Below, piece by piece: positions 1 through 8,036 of a stretch of DNA of 64,000 nt. Source of the DNA: Vibrio sinaloensis DSM 21326 (lineage in GTDB: Bacteria > Pseudomonadota > Gammaproteobacteria > Enterobacterales > Vibrionaceae). The first letter of the stretch is position 1. Each line of letters starts with the position of its first letter. Where the stretch lies: positions 1-64,000 of the forward strand of contig NZ_AEVT01000083.1 of NCBI RefSeq assembly GCF_000189275.1. The letters are read 5' to 3'. The notes beneath the pieces were generated by a model. The model worked only from the letters and a program-made list of their open reading frames with translations. It ran no database searches and was not told where the DNA came from. Both the position numbers and the translations under genes were made by a program.

Positions 1-1561
1 CTTTGTCGCCAACGTTAAGTTGGTTAAATTCGCTGTTGGCGGTGAATACCCAGTGACCGTTGGCATCGATGGTTAGTCTGCCATGGGTACCTGTGATTGA
101 GTCTGGAGTGAAGGTGTTATCCGGATTATCGATATCAGTGCTGGTCAAAGTACCTGAAGTTGTAACAACTTTATCCGTTTCATTGAAAGCCACAGTTGCA
201 TTACTGACGGTGGCAGTATCGTTAGTGCCGTGAACAGTTATTGTGATTTGGTGAGGCGTACCATCAGCGGAGTGTACTGTGATCGTATCCGTTGTAGCTT
301 CTCCGTTTGCTAATGCTTGAACGGTTGGATTGGCGTTATCCAGAACGTATGTCCAAGATCCGGACTCAGTCAGATGCAAGGTCCCCAAGCTTCCCAAAAG
401 ATCGGTATTTGAGAAATGGGCTTCACCAGTGTCTGTATCATGAATAGATAAACTTCCTGTCACGCGAGGGGAAAGGTCTTCATATATATCGCCAGTATCA
501 GCACCAGACACAAGGGCATTATCGTTTTCCCCACCAATTGACATTTTTAGTACTTGTGGAGTTCCATCTACAGTATGGATGATAAATGATTCAGCAAGAG
601 AAGTGCCGTTGGTTAATGCCTGAACTGCTGATTGAGAATTATCTACGATATACTGCCAGTGTCCTTGAGCGTTTATAGATAGTGAGCCAAATTGGCCATG
701 TATAGTTTCTGGGACTAATACACTTTCACCATGGTCTGGGTCTAGAACATCCACTTTCCCGCTCGTTTTCAGAAAGCCGTGATTGTCCACATTGTGATCT
801 TCTATGACATGACCGGAGAGCGTGCCAGTGATGACAGGTGAATCTTGTTTCCCCACTACAGGTACTTGGATAATCAGTTTAGTTCCATCGGTTAGATGTA
901 TTGTAAATGTGTCGGTACCTGGCTCTTGCTTTTGAAGCAGAATATAAGCTTGAGATTTTGGATCGAGAGTAAACTGATAACTGCCATTTTTATCTACGTG
1001 TAGCTGACCGTATGCACCTTGAATGGTTTCTTCCACATAAGACACTCTTTGCGGAAGTTTGGGTGTCGTAGTCGTAGGAGGTGTTTTTGTCGTTTGATTG
1101 TTACTCACGATATTGTTTAACGGCGACGTACTGGAAAGTGGAATTCGGTGAATAACCGGATGGCTATGAGAAGCAAGATGATGCGAAGGGGGAAGGGGCG
1201 TGTTCTCAATGTGCATAGAAGCATCTTCGAGTGTGGTCGCGCTGGCTGATGATAATTGAGTATTCTTTGAGGCAGATGATGCCTCTGTAGGCAGAATGGA
1301 CTCCTCCATATTGTTTTGAAGGTTTGAAGCCTCATTCACTTGGGTTTCAGTATCACTTTCTAAATCTGCTGGTACCTGTGATGCTTTAACATTTAAAGAC
1401 GGGAGAATGAGCATCAGGCTGCTAGGTAGCGGGATTTGAATCTTTAAACTAGAGAATAGTTTTACCCTCTTTTTCTTAGAATTTACTTGTTCTTTGTTTG
1501 TTTGGTTTGTAGGGGCTTTCTTACGATCGTTTGCTTTTTTTTCAGCTATTTTCTTTTCCAT
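1..1561 (-). CDS. VCBS-repeat adhesin, N-terminal part (3' end outside window)
   Basis: The minus-strand frame opens with ATG at 1561 and stays open for 520 codons to the window edge. A Lys-rich N-terminus (about 40 residues) and a Ser/Thr/Pro-rich low-complexity stretch (to about residue 165) come first. At least three VCBS-type repeats follow, each with the pattern GT-LTSTDID..., G.L.ID.NG.W.Y..DN, VQAL..G....D.F.IH..DGT. Such proteins are large surface or secreted adhesins of marine bacteria, often exported by type I secretion, but the C-terminus that would show this is missing. The N-terminus lacks an obvious cleavable signal peptide. An AGG sits about 4 bases before the start. VCBS identity is secure; adhesion is inferred from the family. 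Confidence 0.85.
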   Translation of the reverse strand, partial: MEKKIAEKKANDRKKAPTNQTNKEQVNSKKKRVKLFSSLKIQIPLPSSLMLILPSLNVKASQVPADLESDTETQVNEASNLQNNMEESILPTEASSASKNTQLSSASATTLEDASMHIENTPLPPSHHLASHSHPVIHRIPLSSTSPLNNIVSNNQTTKTPPTTTTPKLPQRVSYVEETIQGAYGQLHVDKNGSYQFTLDPKSQAYILLQKQEPGTDTFTIHLTDGTKLIIQVPVVGKQDSPVITGTLSGHVIEDHNVDNHGFLKTSGKVDVLDPDHGESVLVPETIHGQFGSLSINAQGHWQYIVDNSQSAVQALTNGTSLAESFIIHTVDGTPQVLKMSIGGENDNALVSGADTGDIYEDLSPRVTGSLSIHDTDTGEAHFSNTDLLGSLGTLHLTESGSWTYVLDNANPTVQALANGEATTDTITVHSADGTPHQITITVHGTNDTATVSNATVAFNETDKVVTTSGTLTSTDIDNPDNTFTPDSITGTHGRLTIDANGHWVFTANSEFNQLNVGDK

Positions 1562-1963
1562 GAACCTGACCCAACTTTCTCGATATCCTATTGATTAAAG
1601 TACAAGAATTGCTGTTTTTCTACTTGAAGATAACATTTGCAAATTAGTGCCCCTTTTCAGAACGATTAGTAATAAAACTGTAAGTTGGAGAGGAGAAGTT
1701 TGCTCGGCATGATTGCTAAACCGAGCCTGTATAGAATCTTTATTATCAAAAGTTCAACGAGAACCACCACCCCCTCCCAAACAAGAACTCCACTTCAAAC
1801 TTAAATCACCCATGCAGGAATTGGCATTTTTTCGGCAGATTTTGGCTAGTTATCCCTAACTGATTAATGAATTATTAACGGGTAATTCGATATTGGAACA
1901 TTCTCAACCTTGTCGAAACTGCCATGGGTCGACAGCTTGAGAGCAACTGAAAAAGGAAGACTG
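1562..1963. other. intergenic region, adhesin / transporter operon
   Basis: This stretch separates the divergent adhesin gene and the 46-residue membrane protein. It holds a 6-bp hairpin (GCTCGG 1702-1707 / CCGAGC 1721-1726) with no T-tract, and AT-rich sequence around 1855-1900 that could hold a promoter for the rightward operon. I see no convincing gene or named RNA. Confidence 0.4.
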
Positions 1964-2104
1964 ATGCTAACAGGTTACTGGTCAATCGATGCGTTTATCA
2001 TTGCCAATCTACTGCTGTGGATTGTGGTGTTCGCAGTCTATTTCAAGTATGAAAAGTCTGGCGAAGGCGTGCTCGAAAAAGTCTCCAAAGTATCAAAACC
2101 TTAA
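1964..2104 (+). CDS. small single-span membrane protein (46 aa)
   Basis: I chose the ATG at 1964 because AGGAAG lies 5 bases before it; an upstream TTG at 1910 in the same frame has no such site. The product has one hydrophobic helix (about residues 9-28) followed by a short basic/acidic tail. It ends 10 bases before the DMT exporter start, so it is probably cotranscribed with it and with the SSS symporter. Some SSS symporters have small one- or two-helix partner proteins, so an accessory-subunit role is conceivable. No family is recognised. The overlap of this frame with an upstream extension of the exporter frame makes translation less certain. Confidence 0.5.
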   Translation: MLTGYWSIDAFIIANLLLWIVVFAVYFKYEKSGEGVLEKVSKVSKP

Positions 2105-2114
2105 GGAGTCAACT

Positions 2115-3059
2115 ATGAACACCAAAACGCTTGGTTATACGACGATGATCGTCTCCGCTGCTTTGATGGGCTGCGTCGGTCTTTTTGCTCGCAATATAAA
2201 TACGAGTGGTGATGTTATTGCCTTTACTCGAATGATGGTCGGCGCGATCTGTATCTTGGCCATCCTTATCTATAACGGTAAAGCGAGTTTAATAAAAGCA
2301 ACCAAACTGACCCCTGCCGTTATGGCGAGCGGGGCATGTTTAGGTTTGTGTCTTGCGGCTTATGTTTCTGCAACTAAATATACGACGCTCGCTAACGCGG
2401 TGTTTTTAATCTATACCGGGCCGGTATTCTCAACGATTTTGGCTGCGGTATTTCTTAAAGAAAAAATCTCCAAGCTAACAGCGGGGCTGTTAACGGCGGT
2501 TTTCATTGGCTGTCTGTTTATTATCGGCATTATCAGCCACACACCCGAAGGCGGCTTAACGGTATCGCTTTCTTTCTCTAAAGAGAACTTCTTGGGGGAT
2601 ATGCTCGGCTTAGCGTCTGGTATTGGTTATGGTTTGTATCTATTTTTGAGTCGCTACCGCACAGATGTAGGCTCAGATACGCGTTCGTTCTTTAACTTTT
2701 CATTTGGTGCCATCGCCATTGCGATTTTCTTCATATTCAATCCGCCGTCGCTGGCTGAAATGGATAGCAGCTCTTGGATTTGGCTAATCTCTATGGGCTT
2801 CTTTATTGGCTTTGGCGCGCTGTCACTGCTCACTATCGCGGCTAAGCATCTTAAAGCGGCAGAGCTTGCCTGTGTCTCTTACTTAGAAACCGTTGTAGGA
2901 GCAGGGATCGGTATCATGATGTTTGGAGAGAGTCTCACTGCGCTTCAAACCCTAGGTGGAATATTGGTGATTGGTGGCGGCATGGGTGAGATTGTCTTTA
3001 CGATGAATAAACGTAGACAAGCCAAAGCGGCTAGTACTGCGGCACAAGCTAATCAATAA
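2115..3059 (+). CDS. EamA/DMT-family transporter
   Basis: This inner-membrane protein of 314 residues has about ten hydrophobic segments arranged as two EamA repeats, the usual size and layout of drug/metabolite transporters that export amino acids, metabolites or toxic compounds. The start at 2115 is supported by AAGGAG 7 bases upstream; a longer frame beginning at 1989 would overlap the small membrane gene and lacks a ribosome site. It is the middle gene of a tight set (10 bases after the small protein, 26 before the SSS symporter). The substrate cannot be read from sequence. The nearby amidinotransferase makes a guanidino compound or its amino-acid substrates a reasonable guess. Confidence 0.85.
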   Translation: MNTKTLGYTTMIVSAALMGCVGLFARNINTSGDVIAFTRMMVGAICILAILIYNGKASLIKATKLTPAVMASGACLGLCLAAYVSATKYTTLANAVFLIYTGPVFSTILAAVFLKEKISKLTAGLLTAVFIGCLFIIGIISHTPEGGLTVSLSFSKENFLGDMLGLASGIGYGLYLFLSRYRTDVGSDTRSFFNFSFGAIAIAIFFIFNPPSLAEMDSSSWIWLISMGFFIGFGALSLLTIAAKHLKAAELACVSYLETVVGAGIGIMMFGESLTALQTLGGILVIGGGMGEIVFTMNKRRQAKAASTAAQANQ

Positions 3060-3085
3060 CGCTTCACCAAGACAAGGACGCTGTT

Positions 3086-4549
3086 ATGAACACGACGCTC
3101 AATTGGATCTTACTTCTCGTTACTGTTGCTGTCATGGTAGGGTTAGCCGTTTACAGCAACAAGATAATGAAGTCAGATGAAGGTGAGGGCGGTTTTCTAC
3201 TTGCTGCCAATTGTCTTGGTCCCTTTACTGGCGCAGCAACTATTGTTGCGACGGGCTTCTCTGGGTGGGGCTTTATGGGCTCCCCCGGTGTGGCCTATAA
3301 GTATGGCGCAATTGAATTGCTCGGCAATTTCTTCTTTGCGCCTGCTATGGTCTTAGCGGTTATCTTCTGCGCTCGTTTTTTGCACCAGAAAGCCCAAGCG
3401 ATGGGCAGCCTAACCATACCGGAATACATTGCCAAAAATCACCAAGGGCCTGATTCCGTTAAGCGCCTTACTCAGGCTGTCGCGGCTCTGATCACCATTG
3501 TGCTTTTATTGGTATTTTTAATCGGTCAGGTAAAGGCACTCGGTTTACTTGCTGGGCAATGGCTCGGCATCTCACCGACCATGGCGTCGTTGATCATGGT
3601 TGGGATCATCATTCTCTATACTTCTATCGGTGGGCTCGCGGCGGTCGCATTTACTGATACAGTAATGGTTATCGGCATGTGTGTCTCTGCCGCCATCATT
3701 GCGATGACCGTTTTTACCGATATATCACCTAGTGAGCTTGTTGATGCTCTGCATACGATAGATCCATCATTGGTTGAGCCAGACAACTCCGGTCCTTATG
3801 GTGCGAGTACATGGCATGTCTTTTTGGTGCTTCCGTACGCATTTATATACGCTACCACCTTACCTTATATGTCGGTGAGATTTATGGCTTTGGCAAAAAA
3901 CACCAAACTTCATTTGATGGCGGCTTACATGACACCCATGGCGTGCCTGTTGAGCTTAGTGCCACTCGCGGGTCTGTATGTTCGCGTGAAAGTCCCGGGT
4001 CTAGAGAATGCCGATAACGCCATGCCTGTTTTTCTGACCACCTTTTTAACGCCAACCACTTCCGCCGTCATTACTTTGTTTATTCTGTTTGCGATGAAAT
4101 CAACGGCGAACTCTGTACTCCATGCCATCGCTGGCTCTGTGTCGCATGATTTGCGCCAAGCCATTTGGCCAAAATGCAGAATGTCAGAAACTCAACTGCT
4201 GATATTTAATCGATTAGCGGTATGGGGACTGGGTTTGGTTGGCTTTGTCGGTATGTTGTATGCGCCACCGTTTATGCTCTCAATGCTGGCAATCTTGGGC
4301 TCTGGGACGCTTATGGCGACATTGGTTGCCCCGATGATGTTGAGCCGCTTTATCGAAGGAAACATCTACGCTGCGCTGTTTTCTATGCTGATAGGTTTTG
4401 GCTCAGGTAGCGTGCTGTTTTTGATGTTTGATATGGGATGGGTTGAAGCGCCAATCTATGCCACCGTTATCTCCAGCTTCAGCTATGTTGTCATTGCTAA
4501 AGTGTACGCAGCGCAAACCGACGCTCAGTTCTGGGTTTCAAACAACTGA
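3086..4549 (+). CDS. sodium:solute symporter (SSS family)
   Basis: The protein has 487 residues and about 13 hydrophobic helices, the standard SSS (PutP/PanF-like) architecture for sodium-driven uptake. The N-terminal region carries the family pattern around GFSGWGFMGSPGVAYKYG (about residues 58-75), and LTIPEYIA at about 109-116 matches the family's conserved loop. It follows the DMT exporter by 26 bases and is probably in its operon. It converges on the AraC regulator with a 12-base gap. The pairing of an exporter and a sodium-driven importer suggests handling of one small polar substrate and its product, which is inference only. Confidence 0.87.
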   Translation: MNTTLNWILLLVTVAVMVGLAVYSNKIMKSDEGEGGFLLAANCLGPFTGAATIVATGFSGWGFMGSPGVAYKYGAIELLGNFFFAPAMVLAVIFCARFLHQKAQAMGSLTIPEYIAKNHQGPDSVKRLTQAVAALITIVLLLVFLIGQVKALGLLAGQWLGISPTMASLIMVGIIILYTSIGGLAAVAFTDTVMVIGMCVSAAIIAMTVFTDISPSELVDALHTIDPSLVEPDNSGPYGASTWHVFLVLPYAFIYATTLPYMSVRFMALAKNTKLHLMAAYMTPMACLLSLVPLAGLYVRVKVPGLENADNAMPVFLTTFLTPTTSAVITLFILFAMKSTANSVLHAIAGSVSHDLRQAIWPKCRMSETQLLIFNRLAVWGLGLVGFVGMLYAPPFMLSMLAILGSGTLMATLVAPMMLSRFIEGNIYAALFSMLIGFGSGSVLFLMFDMGWVEAPIYATVISSFSYVVIAKVYAAQTDAQFWVSNN

Positions 4550-4561
4550 TCTTCCCGTAAC

Positions 4562-5503
4562 TTAAAAACCAGAGGCCAGTGCATGCAAATAGTCGATTTC
4601 ATTGCACTGTCTCTGTACCTGCCCTTCAATAGATGACGAGCTCATGATCTCTTTTCTCATATCAATATGATCATTGCGGTATTTTTTGGGTGTGACTCGC
4701 AGTAAGTTCTTAAACTTCGCATTGAAATTTGATAAAGATGAAAACCCGACTTCAGCACTTATCGTCGCAATGCTCCAGTCGGTAGAAACTAAATATCGAG
4801 CAGCTTGTCGTACTCTTTGTTCGATTAAATATTGCTTAAAGGTGATGCCTTTATTTGAATGAAAGAAGCGAGAGAATGTGCTTTCAGCCATATGAACTTG
4901 CTGAGAAACTTGTGCGACTGATAAAGGCTCAGATAAATTGTCTTCGATATATTCAAGAGCGACTTGTAATCTATCTTCTGTTTTCTTAACACTATTAATT
5001 TCTAAGTAGTCTTCTAATAGTCTAATTTTATTTTTATCTTTTGAGAGCGTATTTAATAAATCTAAAAAATAAATGACGTGAATAAAATCAAACTTGTTTT
5101 CCATTTGATCCATCTTGTCTCTTACTTCACAAACGACACTGCCAGTAAACAACGAGCCCCACTTGGCCTCTTCTAGCATCTCTCTCACAGCCTGAAATTG
5201 AACACTATCGACAAAGGTTTGGCCAAGCGAATGCAAGCGGAAGTGCAATATGTTGTAGCCCTGCTTGATGGCTTCTTTTGAACAGGCTTCGACAGTTAAA
5301 CGAAAAGGGTTAAAGGGGGCGAGTAGAACAGCGTCTGTTTTACTCAGTTGGTATTCCTTATTGGCAAGATGCAGCGTACAACCATCGATGTTAGGTTGTA
5401 TCAAGATATAGTCAGCACCAAAGATCATATGTTGTGACTCTTCCACTTTCTGTAAGTCAAATAAGTGAAACTCTGAGTTTTTCGCCATTATTTTTTGATT
5501 CAT
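4562..5503 (-). CDS. AraC-family transcriptional regulator
   Basis: The C-terminal ~100 residues form an AraC double helix-turn-helix (LSVAQVSQQVHMAESTFSRFF followed by WSIATISAEVGFSSLSNFNA and FKNLLRVTPKKYR). The N-terminal ~200 residues form the effector/dimerisation part, rich in beta-type sequence like a cupin. The start at 5503 is favoured because GGAG lies 9 bases ahead; an in-frame ATG at 5563 gives 20 extra residues without a good site. It is transcribed divergently from the amidinotransferase gene, the classical arrangement of an AraC activator and its target, and the shared intergenic region holds a perfect 7-bp palindrome. Confidence 0.88.
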   Translation of the reverse strand: MNQKIMAKNSEFHLFDLQKVEESQHMIFGADYILIQPNIDGCTLHLANKEYQLSKTDAVLLAPFNPFRLTVEACSKEAIKQGYNILHFRLHSLGQTFVDSVQFQAVREMLEEAKWGSLFTGSVVCEVRDKMDQMENKFDFIHVIYFLDLLNTLSKDKNKIRLLEDYLEINSVKKTEDRLQVALEYIEDNLSEPLSVAQVSQQVHMAESTFSRFFHSNKGITFKQYLIEQRVRQAARYLVSTDWSIATISAEVGFSSLSNFNAKFKNLLRVTPKKYRNDHIDMRKEIMSSSSIEGQVQRQCNEIDYLHALASGF

Positions 5504-5872
5504 AGTCAATCGCTCCATGACAAAGAGATGTTCTACATTTGCACTAGCCCTGTTTAGCTTCAAGCAAAAAAACTGGAAACGTGATTAAAGTCTTCATTAG
5601 TAGATAGTGATATTTTTAATTTTTGACCTGTGCCAATTCAGGTCACGTACTACTTTTTAGTTCTGCATAATATCCATGCTTTTTGGATAATTATCCAATT
5701 AAATAATTAATATAAACAAAGCAGAAATTCGCCACTCTTCAGCATTATTTGGCTATTCTCTGTTTAATATTTATTTAAAAAATAACCTCATAGACAGAAA
5801 ATAAATAATCCATCCAAGATTATATTCGCTCTATATTTATTTAATCCAAACTTGTGCCTGAGGGAACTTGCT
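5504..5872. other. AT-rich divergent promoter region, araC-type / amidinotransferase
   Basis: This region separates two divergent genes. It is strongly AT-rich from 5690 to 5850 and carries a perfect inverted repeat (separate entry). No RNA gene or coding frame is convincing. AGGGAAC just before 5873 gives the amidinotransferase a reasonable ribosome site. Confidence 0.5.
5624..5645. promoter_or_regulatory. perfect palindrome, candidate operator
   Basis: TGACCTG, 8 bases, CAGGTCA: a perfect 7-bp inverted repeat between the AraC-type regulator and the amidinotransferase gene, 121 bases before the regulator start. AraC proteins usually bind direct repeats, so a different dimeric regulator is also possible. 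Confidence 0.4.
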
Positions 5873-7105
5873 ATGAGTGTTTCGAATGATCTATATCCAA
5901 ATGCTTCTCTACCTTTAGAAAGAAAAGATTCTGGTGTGCCAATTGTGCGCCCGGGATTGCACGTTGAGTCATACAATGATTTTGACCCACTAAAACACGT
6001 GATTGTCGGTATTGCTGACAACCAACATATCCCTGAAGCTTGCCCTGCGAGTAATGAAAAAATCCCTGCAGATTCTCCAATGCGTGGCAGCAAGCCGGGG
6101 CGCCGTACTCAAGAGAGCATCGACCGCGCCAACGAATGCTTGAATGGCTTTGCAAAAACGTTGGAAGACCGCGGCATCATCGTGGACCGCCCAGGAGCTG
6201 TAGACTGGCACCAGCGCATTACAACGCCAGATTTTAGCATCAGCTCAGGTTTTGGGGTTATGCCTCCTCGAGACTGCTTGCTGACTATGGGTAAAAGCAT
6301 CCTGATGGCGCCAATGAGCTTTAGAAGTCGTTACTTTGAGTATTTGGCTTATGTGGACTTGCTGCGTGAATACTTTGAATCAGACCCTGAATGTTTGATT
6401 GAGCAAGCTCCTCGCCCGCGTTTGTCTGACGACAGCTTCCGCATGGATTACGTTGCTGCCTACGAGACGTTAACTGACGAAGAGACCATGGCCCGCTCAC
6501 TGCGAAAAGAGTACAGCACCAAAGAGACTGACATCCTATTTGATGCTGCTGACGTTATGCGTTTGGGTAAAGACATTTTCGTTCAGCATGGCCTAACAAC
6601 CAACTTGGCAGGTATCCGTTGGATTAAACGCAAATACGAACCACAAGGCTACCGTGTTCATACACTGAGCTTTGAAGATAACCATCCAATTCACATTGAC
6701 GCGACTTTCTGTCCATTGCGTCCTGGATTGATGCTATTGAACCCTCATCGTCCTCTATTTAAAGGACAACGAGACATTTTCGAGAAGAACGGTTGGGAAA
6801 TCGTAGAAGCGGTTGCACCAGCATGGGATACGCCACCTCCATTGTGTTACTCAAGCACATGGCTATCAATGAATACTCTGATTCTTGACCATAAAACGGT
6901 GTGTGTTGAAGCTTCAGAAACGGGCCAAATGGAACAATTCGATAAACTTGGCTTTGAAGTTGTCCCAGTCGATCTGCGTGACGCTTACGCCTTTGGTGGC
7001 GGTCTACACTGCGCGACAGCAGACGTATGGCGTGAAGGCACCTGCGAAGACTACTTCTCTAACCAATTCTTTGGCGCTCACAGTATCGAGCACTGGGAAT
7101 ACTAA
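5873..7105 (+). CDS. arginine:X amidinotransferase (glycine amidinotransferase-like)
   Basis: The 410-residue product matches the amidinotransferase family (AGAT/StrB), which moves the amidino group of arginine to an amine acceptor and releases ornithine. Spacing to the animal enzyme identifies the triad as Asp224 (in FDAAD), His274 (in HIDATF) and nucleophile Cys380 (in GGGLHCATADVWREG). The blocks GKDIFVQHG, TTNLAGIRW, WLSMNTLILD and the C-terminal GT.EDYF are family signatures. The start at 5873 follows AGGGAAC; a frame start at 5852 is less likely. The acceptor may be glycine, taurine or another amine and cannot be told from sequence. The neighbours are a divergent AraC regulator and two transporters. 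A strong terminator follows. Confidence 0.88.
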   Translation: MSVSNDLYPNASLPLERKDSGVPIVRPGLHVESYNDFDPLKHVIVGIADNQHIPEACPASNEKIPADSPMRGSKPGRRTQESIDRANECLNGFAKTLEDRGIIVDRPGAVDWHQRITTPDFSISSGFGVMPPRDCLLTMGKSILMAPMSFRSRYFEYLAYVDLLREYFESDPECLIEQAPRPRLSDDSFRMDYVAAYETLTDEETMARSLRKEYSTKETDILFDAADVMRLGKDIFVQHGLTTNLAGIRWIKRKYEPQGYRVHTLSFEDNHPIHIDATFCPLRPGLMLLNPHRPLFKGQRDIFEKNGWEIVEAVAPAWDTPPPLCYSSTWLSMNTLILDHKTVCVEASETGQMEQFDKLGFEVVPVDLRDAYAFGGGLHCATADVWREGTCEDYFSNQFFGAHSIEHWEY

Positions 7106-7123
7106 GACTATTGGTCTCCTTTT

Positions 7124-7149
7124 GGGTGGCACTTTCGCCACCCTTTTTT
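7124..7149 (+). terminator. rho-independent terminator after the amidinotransferase
   Basis: GGGTGGC (7124-7130) pairs with GCCACCC (7137-7143) around a 6-base loop, followed by six T residues. Confidence 0.9.
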
Positions 7150-7262
7150 GCTTTTAGGGAGGGTACAACAAAAGACCTGGTTTCTTTCTACGTGGGTTCA
7201 TAAAAAAGTCTTACTATAATGATAGATTAGTGAATTACGGTAATGGAAGTAGGTATGTAGGC

Positions 7263-7985
7263 GTGGTCAAATTGGGAGTGCTGGGTATTCTGGCGATAAC
7301 GGGTTCGTGCAACGCGACAGCGGCAGCCACGGTCACGGCTGTGGTAGGAGAATATGAGCCATTCACGTCTCCAGACCCTAATGGCCCAAAGGTTACAGAA
7401 GAATTAGTGATAGCGGCCTACGGCGCCGTGGGACACGATGTGATTATCTCGCGTGCCCCTTGGAAGCGCTGCTATGAGTTAGTCAAATCCGGCAAATTTG
7501 ATATCACCTTTCCCTATTCGTATTCAGAGCTGCGTGCGCAAGAGGTTACCTTTTCTGCGCCATTTATGGCTTCGCAGGAAGTCATGTTCCACAGTAAAAA
7601 GGTTAATTTTGACTGGTCGGGTAGAGTAGATGAGCTTGCCCAGTATAAATTAGCCGGCATATTGGGCTACCGCCACCTCGATGTATATCAAGGTGCGGAA
7701 CTTAATTACCAATTGGCAAAAGACTACCACGATGCATTTTTATTGCTGTTCAAAGGCCGGGTCGATGCCGTGCCGTTAAACCCGATTGTCGGGGAGTATT
7801 TTTTGCAAAGTGAGTACCCTGATCAACAAGCGCAAATCACTTATCATTCTATTCCATTCTCAAGGCGTGATTGGCATGTACTAAGTACCGATAACGGTAA
7901 TGACTATGTGCGTTTGTTTGACTTGGGAATGGCGCGGATCAAACGGTCAGGTTTATTCAACACCATTATCAATCAATACAAATAG
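7263..7985 (+). CDS. periplasmic solute-binding protein, family 3-like, without transporter genes
   Basis: This is a ~240-residue exported protein of the SBP_bac_3 type. It has an N-terminal signal peptide and the typical motif order of polar amino-acid binding proteins (VVGEYEPFTSPDPNG, RAPWKRCYELVKSGKFDITFPY, TFSAPFMASQEVMF). Two GTG starts compete: 7230 and 7263. I prefer 7263 because it begins directly with a signal peptide and because a perfect TATAAT at 7215-7220 would put the transcript start near 7227. No permease or ATPase is adjacent, so it is an orphan, perhaps a ligand sensor. It converges on the PAS/GGDEF gene 51 bases away; a functional link is speculation. Confidence 0.75.
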   Translation: MVKLGVLGILAITGSCNATAAATVTAVVGEYEPFTSPDPNGPKVTEELVIAAYGAVGHDVIISRAPWKRCYELVKSGKFDITFPYSYSELRAQEVTFSAPFMASQEVMFHSKKVNFDWSGRVDELAQYKLAGILGYRHLDVYQGAELNYQLAKDYHDAFLLLFKGRVDAVPLNPIVGEYFLQSEYPDQQAQITYHSIPFSRRDWHVLSTDNGNDYVRLFDLGMARIKRSGLFNTIINQYK

Positions 7986-8036
7986 AGGCGATCTACTCCA
8001 GTAAAATAGCTCGCTTTGCTGTTTTGAATAGTGAGG

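Noticed and set aside
1702..1726. Hairpin GCTCGG/CCGAGC as a terminator
   Set aside because: The loop is 13 bases and no T-tract follows on either strand.
1989..2114. An N-terminal extension of the DMT transporter frame
   Set aside because: It overlaps the small membrane-protein frame and has no ribosome site; ATG 2115 follows AAGGAG and gives the normal EamA length.
7263..7985. A complete ABC importer at the orphan binding protein
   Set aside because: No permease or ATPase gene lies on either side; the flanks are the amidinotransferase and a GGDEF protein.
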